A stretch of 64,000 nt of DNA from Thaumasiovibrio subtropicus (lineage in GTDB: Bacteria; Pseudomonadota; Gammaproteobacteria; Enterobacterales; Vibrionaceae): assembly GCF_019703835.1 (NCBI RefSeq), contig NZ_AP023055.1:558001-622000 (forward strand), given 5' to 3'. The translations under genes were made by a program, and so were the position numbers. Shown in pieces: positions 53,871 through 63,626 of this stretch (positions are counted from its first letter, which is position 1; the number at the start of each line of letters is the position of its first letter). The notes below the pieces were generated by a model. It was not told the DNA's origin. It was given only the letters and a program-made list of their open reading frames with translations, and made no database searches.

Positions 53871-54094
53871 TTTTGCGGCCTTACTGATTAAAGGACGAAG
53901 TTTAGCAAAATATGGCGCGCAAAAGGCAATTAAACGCAAGTGAATCCTGTCGCTACCCTTGCGAACGACAGAGTCTCGCGTCGAGGTCGTTCAAGTTTAG
54001 GCGGCAGAAGATAGCAAGAAGGACTGAGATAACGATAGGTAATGGTAACGGCCAGATTATGATAAGCTCATCGTTTTTCATGTTGGGTGAATAT

Positions 54095-54655
54095 ATGTCT
54101 GATGATCATTTCTGTGGGAAATATGAGGTGGAGCTTAAATATCGTCTCGAGTCCAAAGCCCATTTCTTAGCGGCTTTAGAACAGATCCCTCATGAAGTGA
54201 TGCTTGAAGATAACATTGAGTCGGATTGGTATTTTGATACGCCGGATAGCGCACTCGAAGCACAGCAAAAGAGCGTATGTATACGGACTATGTCACCGTC
54301 AGGTATCAAGCTTTGGATCGTCAAGGGGCCAGAAGCTGACCGATGTGAAGCAACTAACATCACGGATGAGCGCAGTGCGTTGAGTATGCTTAATACCATG
54401 GGTTACGAAGTTACCTTGCAAGCAACTAAAAAGAGAAGCATCTACTTCGTTGGTAAATTTCATATCACTGTTGATGTTTTAGAGGGGCTGGGTGATTTTG
54501 CAGAATTCGCCATTATGACGGATGACGAATCGAAGCTTGCGGGCTATAAAGCAGAGCTTGAAACTTTGGCAAGCCGATTTGGGTTAACAGCGACTGCGTT
54601 GCAGACAAAGTCTTATAAACAGATGCTACTGGAAGGTAAAAAGAGTGAACATTAA
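54095..54655 (+). CDS. cyaB: class IV adenylate cyclase (CYTH domain)
   Basis: 186 residues. The CYTH signature EVELKYRL (ExExK) is at the N terminus, followed by ESDWYFDTPDSALEAQQKSVCIRTMSPSGIKLWIVKGPEADRCEAT and VLEGLGDFAEFAIM (the closing ExE region). It makes cyclic AMP from ATP, or may act as a triphosphatase as relatives do. The start follows the family; the frame is open upstream to 53912. It overlaps the next gene by 11 bases. Confidence 0.85.
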   Translation: MSDDHFCGKYEVELKYRLESKAHFLAALEQIPHEVMLEDNIESDWYFDTPDSALEAQQKSVCIRTMSPSGIKLWIVKGPEADRCEATNITDERSALSMLNTMGYEVTLQATKKRSIYFVGKFHITVDVLEGLGDFAEFAIMTDDESKLAGYKAELETLASRFGLTATALQTKSYKQMLLEGKKSEH

Positions 54656-55115
54656 GGTAAGGAACGCCGTCAGGACAGATATTGTCGATCTATTGCGCTT
54701 GAACTATCAAATTGGTGTACTGCATTTTGAAAACGCCCCAGAGTCGTTCGTTGAACCTACCTCTGAAGAGAGAGCATTCTTGCTTAGCGCTTTAGATAAT
54801 CCATCCCGGCTTTTTGTTGTCGCAGAAGTTGATGACGAGATTGTTGGGTTTATTACGGCAACGGTGACTCAGAACGAAGCGATACCGTTTTTAGTCAAGA
54901 CGCCCATTTGCCGTATAGGCACCCTTGTTGTGGATGAGGGGATTAGAGCGACTGGGGTTGGTACACGCTTGGTGGCGCATTGTACCCAGTGGGCGGAGTC
55001 TCAAGGAGCAACCCAAATCAGGCTAGAAGTGATGGCGTTTAATAAAGCCGCACAAGCGTTCTACGCAAAGTTGGGTTTCACAGAGCAATCAAAAATGATG
55101 TGGAAAGCGGTTTGA
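54645..55115 (+). CDS. GNAT-family N-acetyltransferase
   Basis: 156 residues with DEGIRATGVGTRLVAHCTQWAESQGATQIRLEVMAFNKAAQAFYAKLGFTEQSKMMWK, a complete GNAT acetyl-CoA loop and beta-5 segment. GTG start inside the end of the cyclase gene, so translation is coupled. Acceptor unknown. Confidence 0.85.
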   Translation: MNIKVRNAVRTDIVDLLRLNYQIGVLHFENAPESFVEPTSEERAFLLSALDNPSRLFVVAEVDDEIVGFITATVTQNEAIPFLVKTPICRIGTLVVDEGIRATGVGTRLVAHCTQWAESQGATQIRLEVMAFNKAAQAFYAKLGFTEQSKMMWKAV

Positions 55116-55165
55116 GAACAGGGAGCGATTGCTACTCGCGTTTTTGGTAGCATCGATGACATAAG

Positions 55166-55198
55166 AAAATGGCCAAGGTCGCTACCTTGGCCATTTTT
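55166..55198. terminator. bidirectional terminator
   Basis: AAAATGGCCAAGGT pairs perfectly with ACCTTGGCCATTTT around CGCT. A-rich before and T-rich after, between convergent genes. Confidence 0.93.
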
Positions 55199-55223
55199 AT
55201 AGGTTATTTACCTTAACAGGCAA

Positions 55224-57080
55224 TTAGTTTGCCTTTGGCGTGAAGGTTTGGGTACTGCGATCTTCTGCGGCAACAGGTTCAATTTTCTGACCATTAGCGG
55301 TGAGATCACGGATGTAATCAATGAAGGTCTCAGTGTAGAGTTTTAATGTGTTCTCGTATTTTGATGGGTCAGCGGAGATTTCACCAAAGGTGAGATAACC
55401 ATCTTTACCACCTGCAATATAGTCATTTGTAACCACGATTAACTCACGGTTGTCGCTGAGCGCTGACCAAGAACCATCACCTTTCGCTTTGACTTGGATG
55501 TTGTGAACACGTTGGCCAGCAGGTTTGTTGAAATCAACGTCATAACGAATACCCGCTGCATAAGGGTAGGCACCGTCAGAGCCTTCTGCACTGTTATCAA
55601 CGTACTCTAGATAGGCTTTATCTACCGCTTCATTCAGAACTTTCTTAAGCTGTGCACCTGTCATTGTCAGGTTTACCATGGTGTTGCTAAATGGCAGGAC
55701 TTTCGTTGCGTCGGCAGCGGTAAAGGTACCTTGCGTGATGTTGGCACGTGCACCGCCGCCATTCTGAATGGCGACGTCCGCACGTTTAGTTTGCGCTAAG
55801 AAGGCTTGCGCGACTAAATCGCCAACCTGTGAGCCGTGGGCATCGGTATGCGTGTCACAGCCATCGGCACCACTGTGTTTTTGCTGGCCAGGTACGCGTT
55901 CGTAACAAAGCAGCTCTGTTGATTGGGCAATTTCCTGACCTTTCATCACATCGAGTTTCTCAGAGAAAGCATCGAGTGTTTTTTGGGTCGCGGCATCGGC
56001 TTCAACTTGAACCAAGTTGGGCTGCGCTTTCACGTCAGCAATCACGGCTTCAAGAGCCGCGCCTGAAAGCAGTTGTTTCTTGCCGTTTTCGTCCTTGCGT
56101 TTGAACTCTTGACCAATCATCAGGTGAGGGGTACCACTACATGCTGCCACATTGCCTTTTTCGTCAAAGGAAACAGACAGTTCACCAAGGATTTGGGTGT
56201 ATTGCCAAGCTTGTGCCACACAAACCATGTTGCCATCTTTATTCTTCACAATGGTTGGGTAAGGCCCATCGCTTTTTAGCCCAACGGTATCAAAATCACC
56301 TAACAAGGTATGCGAGTCACCACCAATGATGACGTCAACATCGGTTACCGCAGCAGCAAGTTGTAAGTCATTGGTGTATTGATAGTGGGTGAGAAGGACT
56401 ATTTTAGAAACATCGTTGGCGACAAGCTCGTCGATGTATTTTTGTGCGGTTTCTACTTCATCCAAAAATTGTGTGGTCGTATCTGGGTTTGAAGAGTTCA
56501 TGGTTTTATTGGCAATATCGATGCCGACAATACCGATTTTGTGGTCACCATACTGCTTAACCGTATAAGGTTTGAAGTAGTCGTTTGCTGATTTTTGGGC
56601 AAGAGGTGAAACACCTTGCTCTGGAATGACATTGGCGGCGAGCACATCTGGCGCACAATCGCCTGCCTTCAACCAATCTAGGAACTGAGCAAGACCCGCA
56701 TCACCGTCATCAAACTCATGGTTACCGAGTGCGAAGGCATCAAAGCAAGCATGATTCATCATTGCTGCGTCGGCTTCACCTTTAAATAGTGCGTAATACA
56801 AGGTGCCAGAAATGGCATCACCTGCATGCAGTTTGAGCACGTTTTCATTTGCGGCGGCACGTTGGTTCAATGCCGTGACCAGGGCAGGGAAGCCGCCCAC
56901 TTCCGCGTATGTAGATTCGCCTGCGAGTTTTAACTTTTGCGATGAAGGCTCAAGATGAGAGTGATGATCGTTGATATGCAATATCGTGAGATCAAAAGGC
57001 GATGCTTGTACGTTACTGAAAGCACAAGCTGAGGCAACCACTGCCGATAGCGTTGCGAGTTTGAATGGGCTTGTTTTCAT
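55224..57080 (-). CDS. periplasmic 5'-nucleotidase / metallophosphatase (UshA/NadN type)
   Basis: 618 residues. Signal peptide (MKTSPFKLATLSAVVASACAFSNVQA), then metallophosphatase motifs LTILHINDHHSHLEP, LHAGDAISGT, FALGNHEFDDG, LLTHYQY and IIGGDSHT, and the C-terminal nucleotidase domain with IQNGGGARANI and YAAGIRYDV. It strips phosphate from nucleotides or NAD in the periplasm. Which substrate dominates cannot be told. Confidence 0.9.
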   Translation of the reverse strand: MKTSPFKLATLSAVVASACAFSNVQASPFDLTILHINDHHSHLEPSSQKLKLAGESTYAEVGGFPALVTALNQRAAANENVLKLHAGDAISGTLYYALFKGEADAAMMNHACFDAFALGNHEFDDGDAGLAQFLDWLKAGDCAPDVLAANVIPEQGVSPLAQKSANDYFKPYTVKQYGDHKIGIVGIDIANKTMNSSNPDTTTQFLDEVETAQKYIDELVANDVSKIVLLTHYQYTNDLQLAAAVTDVDVIIGGDSHTLLGDFDTVGLKSDGPYPTIVKNKDGNMVCVAQAWQYTQILGELSVSFDEKGNVAACSGTPHLMIGQEFKRKDENGKKQLLSGAALEAVIADVKAQPNLVQVEADAATQKTLDAFSEKLDVMKGQEIAQSTELLCYERVPGQQKHSGADGCDTHTDAHGSQVGDLVAQAFLAQTKRADVAIQNGGGARANITQGTFTAADATKVLPFSNTMVNLTMTGAQLKKVLNEAVDKAYLEYVDNSAEGSDGAYPYAAGIRYDVDFNKPAGQRVHNIQVKAKGDGSWSALSDNRELIVVTNDYIAGGKDGYLTFGEISADPSKYENTLKLYTETFIDYIRDLTANGQKIEPVAAEDRSTQTFTPKAN

Positions 57081-57430
57081 TTTATATCCCTATGTATGTT
57101 TGTTAGACGCCAGACTCGATTTAGAGCACATAATTATAGGATTTAAATGAAATTTGGCTTCAACTTGCATTGTATTATTTGAACTTGATCAGAATGACCG
57201 ACTTAATCTTGATGCATTATGAAACACGACGCTGATAATTGAGAATCAGCCCTAAACATATCTAGGCTACTAATAGAGCAGTAGGTAGCGGCTTGTATTG
57301 GGATGAAAGTCTATCAAAAGGGAATGATAACTATATTCCAATAATTCGAAATTGTCTGTAAAGCTATACTTTTATGGCTAGCTTTAACTCAGGTGCCGTA
57401 AGCATGGTGGTTTTCAAAGGAGAGACAGGG

Positions 57431-58603
57431 ATGAGAATTTTTATCGGGTTGCTGATGGCGATATTGGTTGGATGCAACAACAGTGATTCAACTGACACAG
57501 TGTTGGATGTTGCACCTACCGCTGAAAGAAAGGTTGATTTTAATGGTAGTGATGTGGTGAGTCATTTTGAGTCGGGTCACAATGCCGCGATGTTTTCAGG
57601 GCTTTCAACGAATACCTATTTTCACCCGGCTTCTAAGTCGGCTTTGATCGTGACTTACGGTCGCTTGAATGCAGTGAATTCGATTGCTCCAGAGCCAGAC
57701 ATGTCAACTGTGGGTAAAGCGGTACTGGTTCTATTTGATGAGAAGACAGAGGATATTCAGATTGAGAGTTGGCTCGCGTCGGTGAACTCGGATGTTGTCG
57801 GCCCCGTGTTGGACTACCAGAGCTATGGTGTCGAGTTTGAGCAGGGTGAGGACACGTTCCAGGAATATGTGCTCGATGAAATCAACGGTAAGTTTGCGAT
57901 TCATAAGGGGCGCTTTACCATCCCCAGCCAGCGCTTACTGGACGGGAGCGTGGAAGTCACCGCTTTTTCTGATGAAACCGATATCCACATAGAAACAGGG
58001 CCTGACTACGAGATTCAGGCGCTTTCTGCGCAGCGAGCGATAAATACGGCAACTGCGGATGTCATGAGCAACGCACTCATTCAGCCACCCTACTATTTCT
58101 CTAGTATGGCGTCAGATTTTTCTGCTAACGTTGGTGTGGTGCCTTATCTCTCTGGTGGCGGGTGTTTGGAAGGGTATTCGGTGCACCGGTGGGCGTTACC
58201 AAGCGCGCACGCAGCGATCTATATAAAATACAGTGATGCAACGCCTTTCACGCCGGAAGGCTGGATTTGGTTTTTTGAAGAGGATGCTTCATCACAAGCC
58301 ATCGTTGAGTTTGTTGCCCAAGATGATGGAATAAATGATGATAAAAATCTCGTCCAGCCAATGGGCAAATGGGTCATAGCGAGTCAGCACATTCAACATG
58401 TCTCTGAGCAGCTTACTTCCAGCGTGTCGAAAACGAATGGTGTCGTCGCCGCTTACGAAGAGTATGAAGTAAGCTATCGAGTCGATGATATCGTCGTTCC
58501 TCAATTGATGGATGTCGTTGGATTTACTGCGACCACCACCATTCGGGTGCATGACATTGCTACGGTGGAAAATTGTGGCTCTGAGCCATCGAATGACCAC
58601 TAA
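57431..58603 (+). CDS. unrecognised lipoprotein
   Basis: About 390 residues. MRIFIGLLMAILVGC is a lipoprotein signal with lipobox LVGC, preceded by AAGGAGAG. The body is mainly beta-strand-like and acidic, with one CysGly-rich spot (GGGCLEGYSVHRWALP). Frame open upstream to 57374 but without a signal. It has no recognised domain and stands alone; the 290-base gap before it holds no other feature I can call. Confidence 0.7.
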   Translation: MRIFIGLLMAILVGCNNSDSTDTVLDVAPTAERKVDFNGSDVVSHFESGHNAAMFSGLSTNTYFHPASKSALIVTYGRLNAVNSIAPEPDMSTVGKAVLVLFDEKTEDIQIESWLASVNSDVVGPVLDYQSYGVEFEQGEDTFQEYVLDEINGKFAIHKGRFTIPSQRLLDGSVEVTAFSDETDIHIETGPDYEIQALSAQRAINTATADVMSNALIQPPYYFSSMASDFSANVGVVPYLSGGGCLEGYSVHRWALPSAHAAIYIKYSDATPFTPEGWIWFFEEDASSQAIVEFVAQDDGINDDKNLVQPMGKWVIASQHIQHVSEQLTSSVSKTNGVVAAYEEYEVSYRVDDIVVPQLMDVVGFTATTTIRVHDIATVENCGSEPSNDH

Positions 58604-58650
58604 TGTTGATGTTATCGTGCTGCTTGTCGCAGATGATGCTTTGATGTTGT

Positions 58651-58911
58651 TTACTTTTTAAGTGCGCCGAATAGACTGAATCGTTGACGCGCCTCTCTAA
58701 TCTGAAGGTACTCCTTGAGTTCAATGCCGGCCGCGGCAAACAAGGGGGCAAGTTGTTTATAGTCTTTGCTTGTAATGATGCCGCTAGCGATGCGTTTCAG
58801 TCTATCTTCTTCTTGTTGTGTGGCTTTTTTAAAGCCGCACTCGACATGGCTAATTTCTTCATATTGGAGTTTTAGCTCGAGGTACTTTTGGGCTATTTGT
58901 TGAGGTGTCAT
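58651..58911 (-). CDS. small unrecognised protein
   Basis: 86 residues from MTPQQIAQKYLELKLQYEEI. Helical and charged, with HVECGFKKATQQEEDRLKRIASGI and a basic tail. No family recognised. A start at 58995 is in frame but without similarity to a natural N terminus. Confidence 0.6.
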   Translation of the reverse strand: MTPQQIAQKYLELKLQYEEISHVECGFKKATQQEEDRLKRIASGIITSKDYKQLAPLFAAAGIELKEYLQIREARQRFSLFGALKK

Positions 58912-59158
58912 CGTCTTTTCTCTTCGAGAATAATGTGTACGGAGGTTAGCACGCGCTTTAGTCTCGTGGCGACGGATGACAGGAGGGAATGGCAAAAGTG
59001 TCGATAAGACAAATCAAATCGTCGACTTAGAGACGACTCTCAGTTTTGGTTTAGCTACCGCTGATTTAGCCAATCCGCTTTGTAAAACTGTGTGGACCTT
59101 AGCTATGCTAACGGTGCTATAGACTGAGTGTATCATTGATTGCGTTCGAGATATTTTC

Positions 59159-59644
59159 ATGGTTCTATCACTTCGAAAAGCATTAGCTTCCGATATTGAT
59201 TTCTTGCAGCAATTGCGTGATGCCAGTATGCGCAAGTACCTGATTGATGCAGGTATGCCTACGTCTCGGGAAGCATACTTACAGCGCGTTCAGTACCAAT
59301 TTGAACATGCGAAGGTTGTTGAGGTGAATGGTGAATCTGCGGGTTTGTTTAAAAGCTTGTTTGAGCCTAAGCAGCATCGTTGGTATCTCGTGCAGATTCA
59401 GATAATGCCGATTTATCAACGGGCAGGGATCGGGCGACAGCTGATTCAACAATTAATTGAACAAAGCCACCAGCAAAACTTTGATGTCGGGTTGAGTGTC
59501 ATTAAAAGCAATCCGGCTAAGCGGTTGTATGAGCGTTTAGGTTTTGTGGTGGTAGATGAAAGCGACTGCGAGTTCGAGATGGTGAATTTTGCTGTCACTA
59601 AGTCAACACCGGTAAGCAACCTGAGTGAAAACAAGCGGTTCTAG
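59159..59644 (+). CDS. GNAT-family N-acetyltransferase
   Basis: 161 residues: LRKALASDIDFLQQLRDASMRKYLIDAG, then the acetyl-CoA loop IQIMPIYQRAGIGRQLIQQLIE and the SNPAKRLYERLGFVVVDE tail. Acceptor unknown. Confidence 0.87.
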   Translation: MVLSLRKALASDIDFLQQLRDASMRKYLIDAGMPTSREAYLQRVQYQFEHAKVVEVNGESAGLFKSLFEPKQHRWYLVQIQIMPIYQRAGIGRQLIQQLIEQSHQQNFDVGLSVIKSNPAKRLYERLGFVVVDESDCEFEMVNFAVTKSTPVSNLSENKRF

Positions 59645-59817
59645 GTCTATTCTCCTACTGTTACCTTTCTCAAATGTCGATATAGCTCGCAGTAATGCGC
59701 ATTTCATCAATATTCTCTGTGGTTATTCATTGAAATTTCATCTTAGCCGCCGATAAGGAGGAACAGCAGCGCGAACTGAAGTGGTTAGCTGCGACAGTAC
59801 TGAGAGAAAGGAAGTCT

Positions 59818-61449
59818 ATGATGAAGAATTTGAGCATACGCATTAAGTACGCTTTGCCCACCGCAATACTAACACTCGCCCTTTTAGCCGTCGTGATTGC
59901 AGACAATATGCGCTTTAGTACCTTAGAGCAAAATATGAATCGCTATACGGAAGTCTATTTACCAGCGGTTTCTGCGGTATTGAATGGAGACAGAGATCTT
60001 TATCAAGTACGGGTCGCATTAGTGAAATATGTGAGCCATGACGCCAAGCATCGGCCACAATTGAAAGAGACGATTGCTGACAATGCCCAGCAAGCGAGTG
60101 ATCGATTCATTTCATTTCGGCAGCTAATGCGTGACTACCCGGACATTCAACAATCAGCACAGGGCTTTGAGCAGGCGTTTTCGCGTTGGAATAATTCCGT
60201 AGATCAAGTGCTAACCTTGAGCAATGATGGCGATAAAGAGGGCGCGCTTGCCATTCTGGATGGGGAAGGGCTAGCGGCTTTTAGTGCGTTGCGTGATGTG
60301 TTTGACGTGTCGGGTGAGTTGGCAATGGGTAAAGCGACATTGTTGAAAGAGCAAGCCGCAGCGACGAATCAACAGCAAAAGACCATCGGCTGGGTTGTGT
60401 TGGTGTCGACATTGGCGATCTCGTTAATCGTGGCTTTTGTGAGTCAACGTATTTTGGTGACAAGGATTACTGAAGTAACAGAGCGGATAGAGGAGATCAG
60501 CTCGGATGAAGGCGATCTTACTGCGCAGATAAAGGTGTCAGAAAATGACGAAATTGGTGATCTAGCCAAAGCATTCAATCATTTTGTACAAGGGTTGGGT
60601 GAGGTTGTGCATCGCATCGATGCAGATGTCGATGCTTTACAGCGTAAAAGCGAAGTACTGGATGAGTCTGCGTTGAAGACGTCTCAAGTTGCCGTTTCAC
60701 AGAGTACCTCTTCAGATACGATTTTGAGTGCTGTCCATCAAATGAGTTTGGCAACGAAAGAGATGGCCGATAATGCCAGCGAAGGCGCAGCATTGACGAC
60801 AGAAGCTATCGCCCATGCGAATGAAGGCATCGGCTCATTGACTCAAGCGGTAGCGCGGATTGAAGAGCTTTATCAAACCATTGAGACGACATCTTCCGAT
60901 GCGCGTCATCTCGCGGAAGAATCGACAAACATTGCCAGTGTGCTAGAGGTAATTCGTGGTATCGCGGAGCAAACTAACTTGCTTGCCCTTAATGCTGCGA
61001 TTGAAGCAGCGCGCGCGGGTGAAAAAGGACGTGGTTTTGCGGTTGTCGCTGATGAAGTGCGTAATCTTGCGCAAAAGACGCAAGATTCGACGGATTCAAT
61101 TGAAACCATGATCGCGACGATTCAGCAGTCGGTAACCAATGTGGTGAGTAAGATAGATGATGGCTTTGACAAGGTGTCTACCTCGGTCGAGTTGTCGAAG
61201 CAGACCGAAACGACCTTGATTGAAACCAGCGAGCTGCTAACAAAGGTCAATGATATGTCTATTCAAGCTGCTTCGGCGACGGAGCAACAGACCGCGGCCG
61301 CTGCCGATATTAAGGAGAACCTAGTGCAGTTGAACTCGCAGGTTCAGACCAATCGCAGCGTGGCTGAACATACCCATTTAACCGCGGAAGAGGTGCGTCA
61401 ATTGGCGGCGAATATTGCGGGAGGCATCAGCCGTTTTAGTGCCGCTTAG
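59818..61449 (+). CDS. methyl-accepting chemotaxis protein
   Basis: 543 residues. N-terminal transmembrane helix (about 10-30), a helical-bundle periplasmic sensor (4HB type, about 35-185), a second transmembrane helix (about 190-212), HAMP (about 213-265), and the signalling hairpin with the tip [38 protein letters not shown]. It reports a small-molecule signal to CheA. No receptor motif identifies the ligand. Confidence 0.93.
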   Translation: MMKNLSIRIKYALPTAILTLALLAVVIADNMRFSTLEQNMNRYTEVYLPAVSAVLNGDRDLYQVRVALVKYVSHDAKHRPQLKETIADNAQQASDRFISFRQLMRDYPDIQQSAQGFEQAFSRWNNSVDQVLTLSNDGDKEGALAILDGEGLAAFSALRDVFDVSGELAMGKATLLKEQAAATNQQQKTIGWVVLVSTLAISLIVAFVSQRILVTRITEVTERIEEISSDEGDLTAQIKVSENDEIGDLAKAFNHFVQGLGEVVHRIDADVDALQRKSEVLDESALKTSQVAVSQSTSSDTILSAVHQMSLATKEMADNASEGAALTTEAIAHANEGIGSLTQAVARIEELYQTIETTSSDARHLAEESTNIASVLEVIRGIAEQTNLLALNAAIEAARAGEKGRGFAVVADEVRNLAQKTQDSTDSIETMIATIQQSVTNVVSKIDDGFDKVSTSVELSKQTETTLIETSELLTKVNDMSIQAASATEQQTAAAADIKENLVQLNSQVQTNRSVAEHTHLTAEEVRQLAANIAGGISRFSAA

Positions 61450-61912
61450 CCGTTGTTTAACAGTGAGGTTCATCACAAGGCCGTTGTGATGAACCTCACA
61501 GGCGCGAACATTCGCGAAAATGGGCGTTTTTTCGCTGAGCAAGTCATCAAGAGGCTGCTGAGCATCATTTCTTTTCTTGTCTAAGTCGTTTAACGTGTCG
61601 CCTTGTTTTACTGGCATTGCTTCCTTGTCCAATTTCTTACTTTTCTGACGCCTTTTCTGAGTTGTTCAATGTGTTTAATCGCGTCCATTGGAAATAAGTC
61701 GCTGAAAAATGGCCGGGATGGTTTTGAATCCTGTTTCATTAAAGCTGGGCATCGCATTGTCGAGTCTTTTTACTCTTGCAACTGAGACAGTGTTGCACCC
61801 TTTTGTCCTTGATATCTCACGGTTAAGAAGCCACTTTTTTCGCATCTTGAAGAATGAAACACCCTGCTAAGTTGATGTTGGCTGACGCAATTAAGCAGTA
61901 AAGGGCGCTGTA
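61450..61912. other. gap with one strong hairpin
   Basis: Holds a 16-bp perfect stem (GTGAGGTTCATCACAA with its complement, loop GGCCG) at 61463-61499, right after the chemotaxis gene. It has no following T-run. The rest of the gap shows no gene I can support. Confidence 0.5.
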
Positions 61913-63625
61913 ATGAGTTCACATTGGGATCATCTATCTCCGTTTCATCTTCGATTTCTATTTCCATTCATCATTGTCACTATTTTGATCAATGCCTTGA
62001 TGCTTGTGGTGCCAGTTTTCAGCCTTCAAGTCTTTGACCGTGTGTTGTCGAGTGAAAGTGTCGCCACCCTAAAAGCTTTGCTAGTGATTACACTCTTTCT
62101 TCTTTTAATCCAGGGGGTGTTAAGCGCGCTGCGCGACCATCTCGCGCAACGCAATGCACTGCGGTTTGAGGTCAATATGAGTGATGCGCTTTACCGAGAG
62201 ATGCTAGGAACAGAAAAGCATAAGCGCGGGTTGTTGAATGACTTACATGAAACGCGATCAGTCTTAATGTCATCGGCATTTATTAGCGCGTTCGACCTAC
62301 CGTTTGCCCCCGTGTTTTTAGTGATATTGCAGCTTCTCCACCCGGTATTAGGCGCCATCGGCTTGGTATCTGTGGTTGTCATTCTGGTTATGACTTTGCT
62401 TACCGCTTGGCTGCAGCGTGATCACCACCTCGCATTGCAGCTAAGCCAAGGTGAAGTGCGTCAATATCAAGAGGAGATGTTGGCACAAAGTGATAACGTC
62501 CGCGTGCAAGGCATGCGTGATGCAGTATTGGCAACGTGGCTAAGCAAATCGCAAATGACACTTTGGTATCTCGCGGCGTTATCTGCCAGTCACGCTAACA
62601 TGCAAGCGTTTAATCGCGGGTTACGGATGGTAATGCAGGTCGTTGTGATGGCGGCAGGTGCACTATTGGTTATTCAAGGAGAGCTGGGCGCCGGCGGTAT
62701 GATTGCGGCCTCTATCCTACTTGGGCGATTGTTACAGCCTTTTGAGCAACTCATTTCGGGGTATCGGAGTTTGCGGACAGGCTATAAGGCCTATTGTCGC
62801 GTCAAGGTTGGGTTTTTTACGCAATCCTCAGAAGCGGACAAGGTGATGATGCCCGATCCACAAGGGCAGTTAGTGTTAAATAAGGTGACTTGGCTGTGTG
62901 AGAAGAGCCAGCGCACCTTATTAAGCAATATTCAGTTTCGCTTAGAGGCGAGTCACTGTTTAGGTTTAGTTGGGCCCTCAGGTGCAGGGAAATCTTCGTT
63001 ATGTGATTTAATTGCGGGTGTCACCCGAGCAACGCGAGGGGAAGTTCGTCTCGATGGCGGGCAAATTGAAAACTGGCCGGAGTCGCAGCGCACAACCGTC
63101 GTCGGCTATCTACCGCAACACATACAGTTTATTGCCGCTTCTATCGCTGACAATATTAGCCACCTTTCTCGAGGGAAAGGGGAGGATGTTCAGTTGATAG
63201 AGGCCGCTCAACGGGCTGGTGCGCATGAACTGATTTGTCAGTTGCCGCAGGGTTATGACACGGTGATTGGCGAAGGGGGGTATCCGTTATCCGGTGGACA
63301 AAGGCAGAAGATTGCACTGGCGCGCGCGATTTATTTTAAGCCTCGCTTGCTGATTTTAGATGAGCCTGATGCTTACCTTGACACAGACGGTGAAGCCCAG
63401 TTAGTGCAGCTTCTTTCTTGGTGTAAACAGCAAGGAATGACAGTTATCGTTGTGACGCACAAGTCAGCATTGTTGCGTCTTGCAGATTGGGCCATTTTGT
63501 TACAGCAAGGCCAAATTGCAAAAGCGGGCACAGTACAACATGTTTGTGGTCGCTTACAACCGCAAAGAGGCGGGTCTGTCAATTCGTCTAAGTCCTCTCA
63601 GCCTTCGCAAAACCAAGGAGCATGA
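61913..63625 (+). CDS. type I secretion ABC transporter (PrtD/LapB-like)
   Basis: 570 residues. Six membrane segments (about 15-300) precede the ATPase domain: Walker A GPSGAGKSS, Q-loop LPQHIQ, signature LSGGQ, Walker B LLILDEPD and the H-loop VTHK. The lack of an N-terminal peptidase domain puts it in the PrtD group, which exports RTX-type proteases, adhesins or S-layer proteins. The membrane-fusion gene follows at once. Confidence 0.92.
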   Translation: MSSHWDHLSPFHLRFLFPFIIVTILINALMLVVPVFSLQVFDRVLSSESVATLKALLVITLFLLLIQGVLSALRDHLAQRNALRFEVNMSDALYREMLGTEKHKRGLLNDLHETRSVLMSSAFISAFDLPFAPVFLVILQLLHPVLGAIGLVSVVVILVMTLLTAWLQRDHHLALQLSQGEVRQYQEEMLAQSDNVRVQGMRDAVLATWLSKSQMTLWYLAALSASHANMQAFNRGLRMVMQVVVMAAGALLVIQGELGAGGMIAASILLGRLLQPFEQLISGYRSLRTGYKAYCRVKVGFFTQSSEADKVMMPDPQGQLVLNKVTWLCEKSQRTLLSNIQFRLEASHCLGLVGPSGAGKSSLCDLIAGVTRATRGEVRLDGGQIENWPESQRTTVVGYLPQHIQFIAASIADNISHLSRGKGEDVQLIEAAQRAGAHELICQLPQGYDTVIGEGGYPLSGGQRQKIALARAIYFKPRLLILDEPDAYLDTDGEAQLVQLLSWCKQQGMTVIVVTHKSALLRLADWAILLQQGQIAKAGTVQHVCGRLQPQRGGSVNSSKSSQPSQNQGA

Positions 63626-63626
63626 G

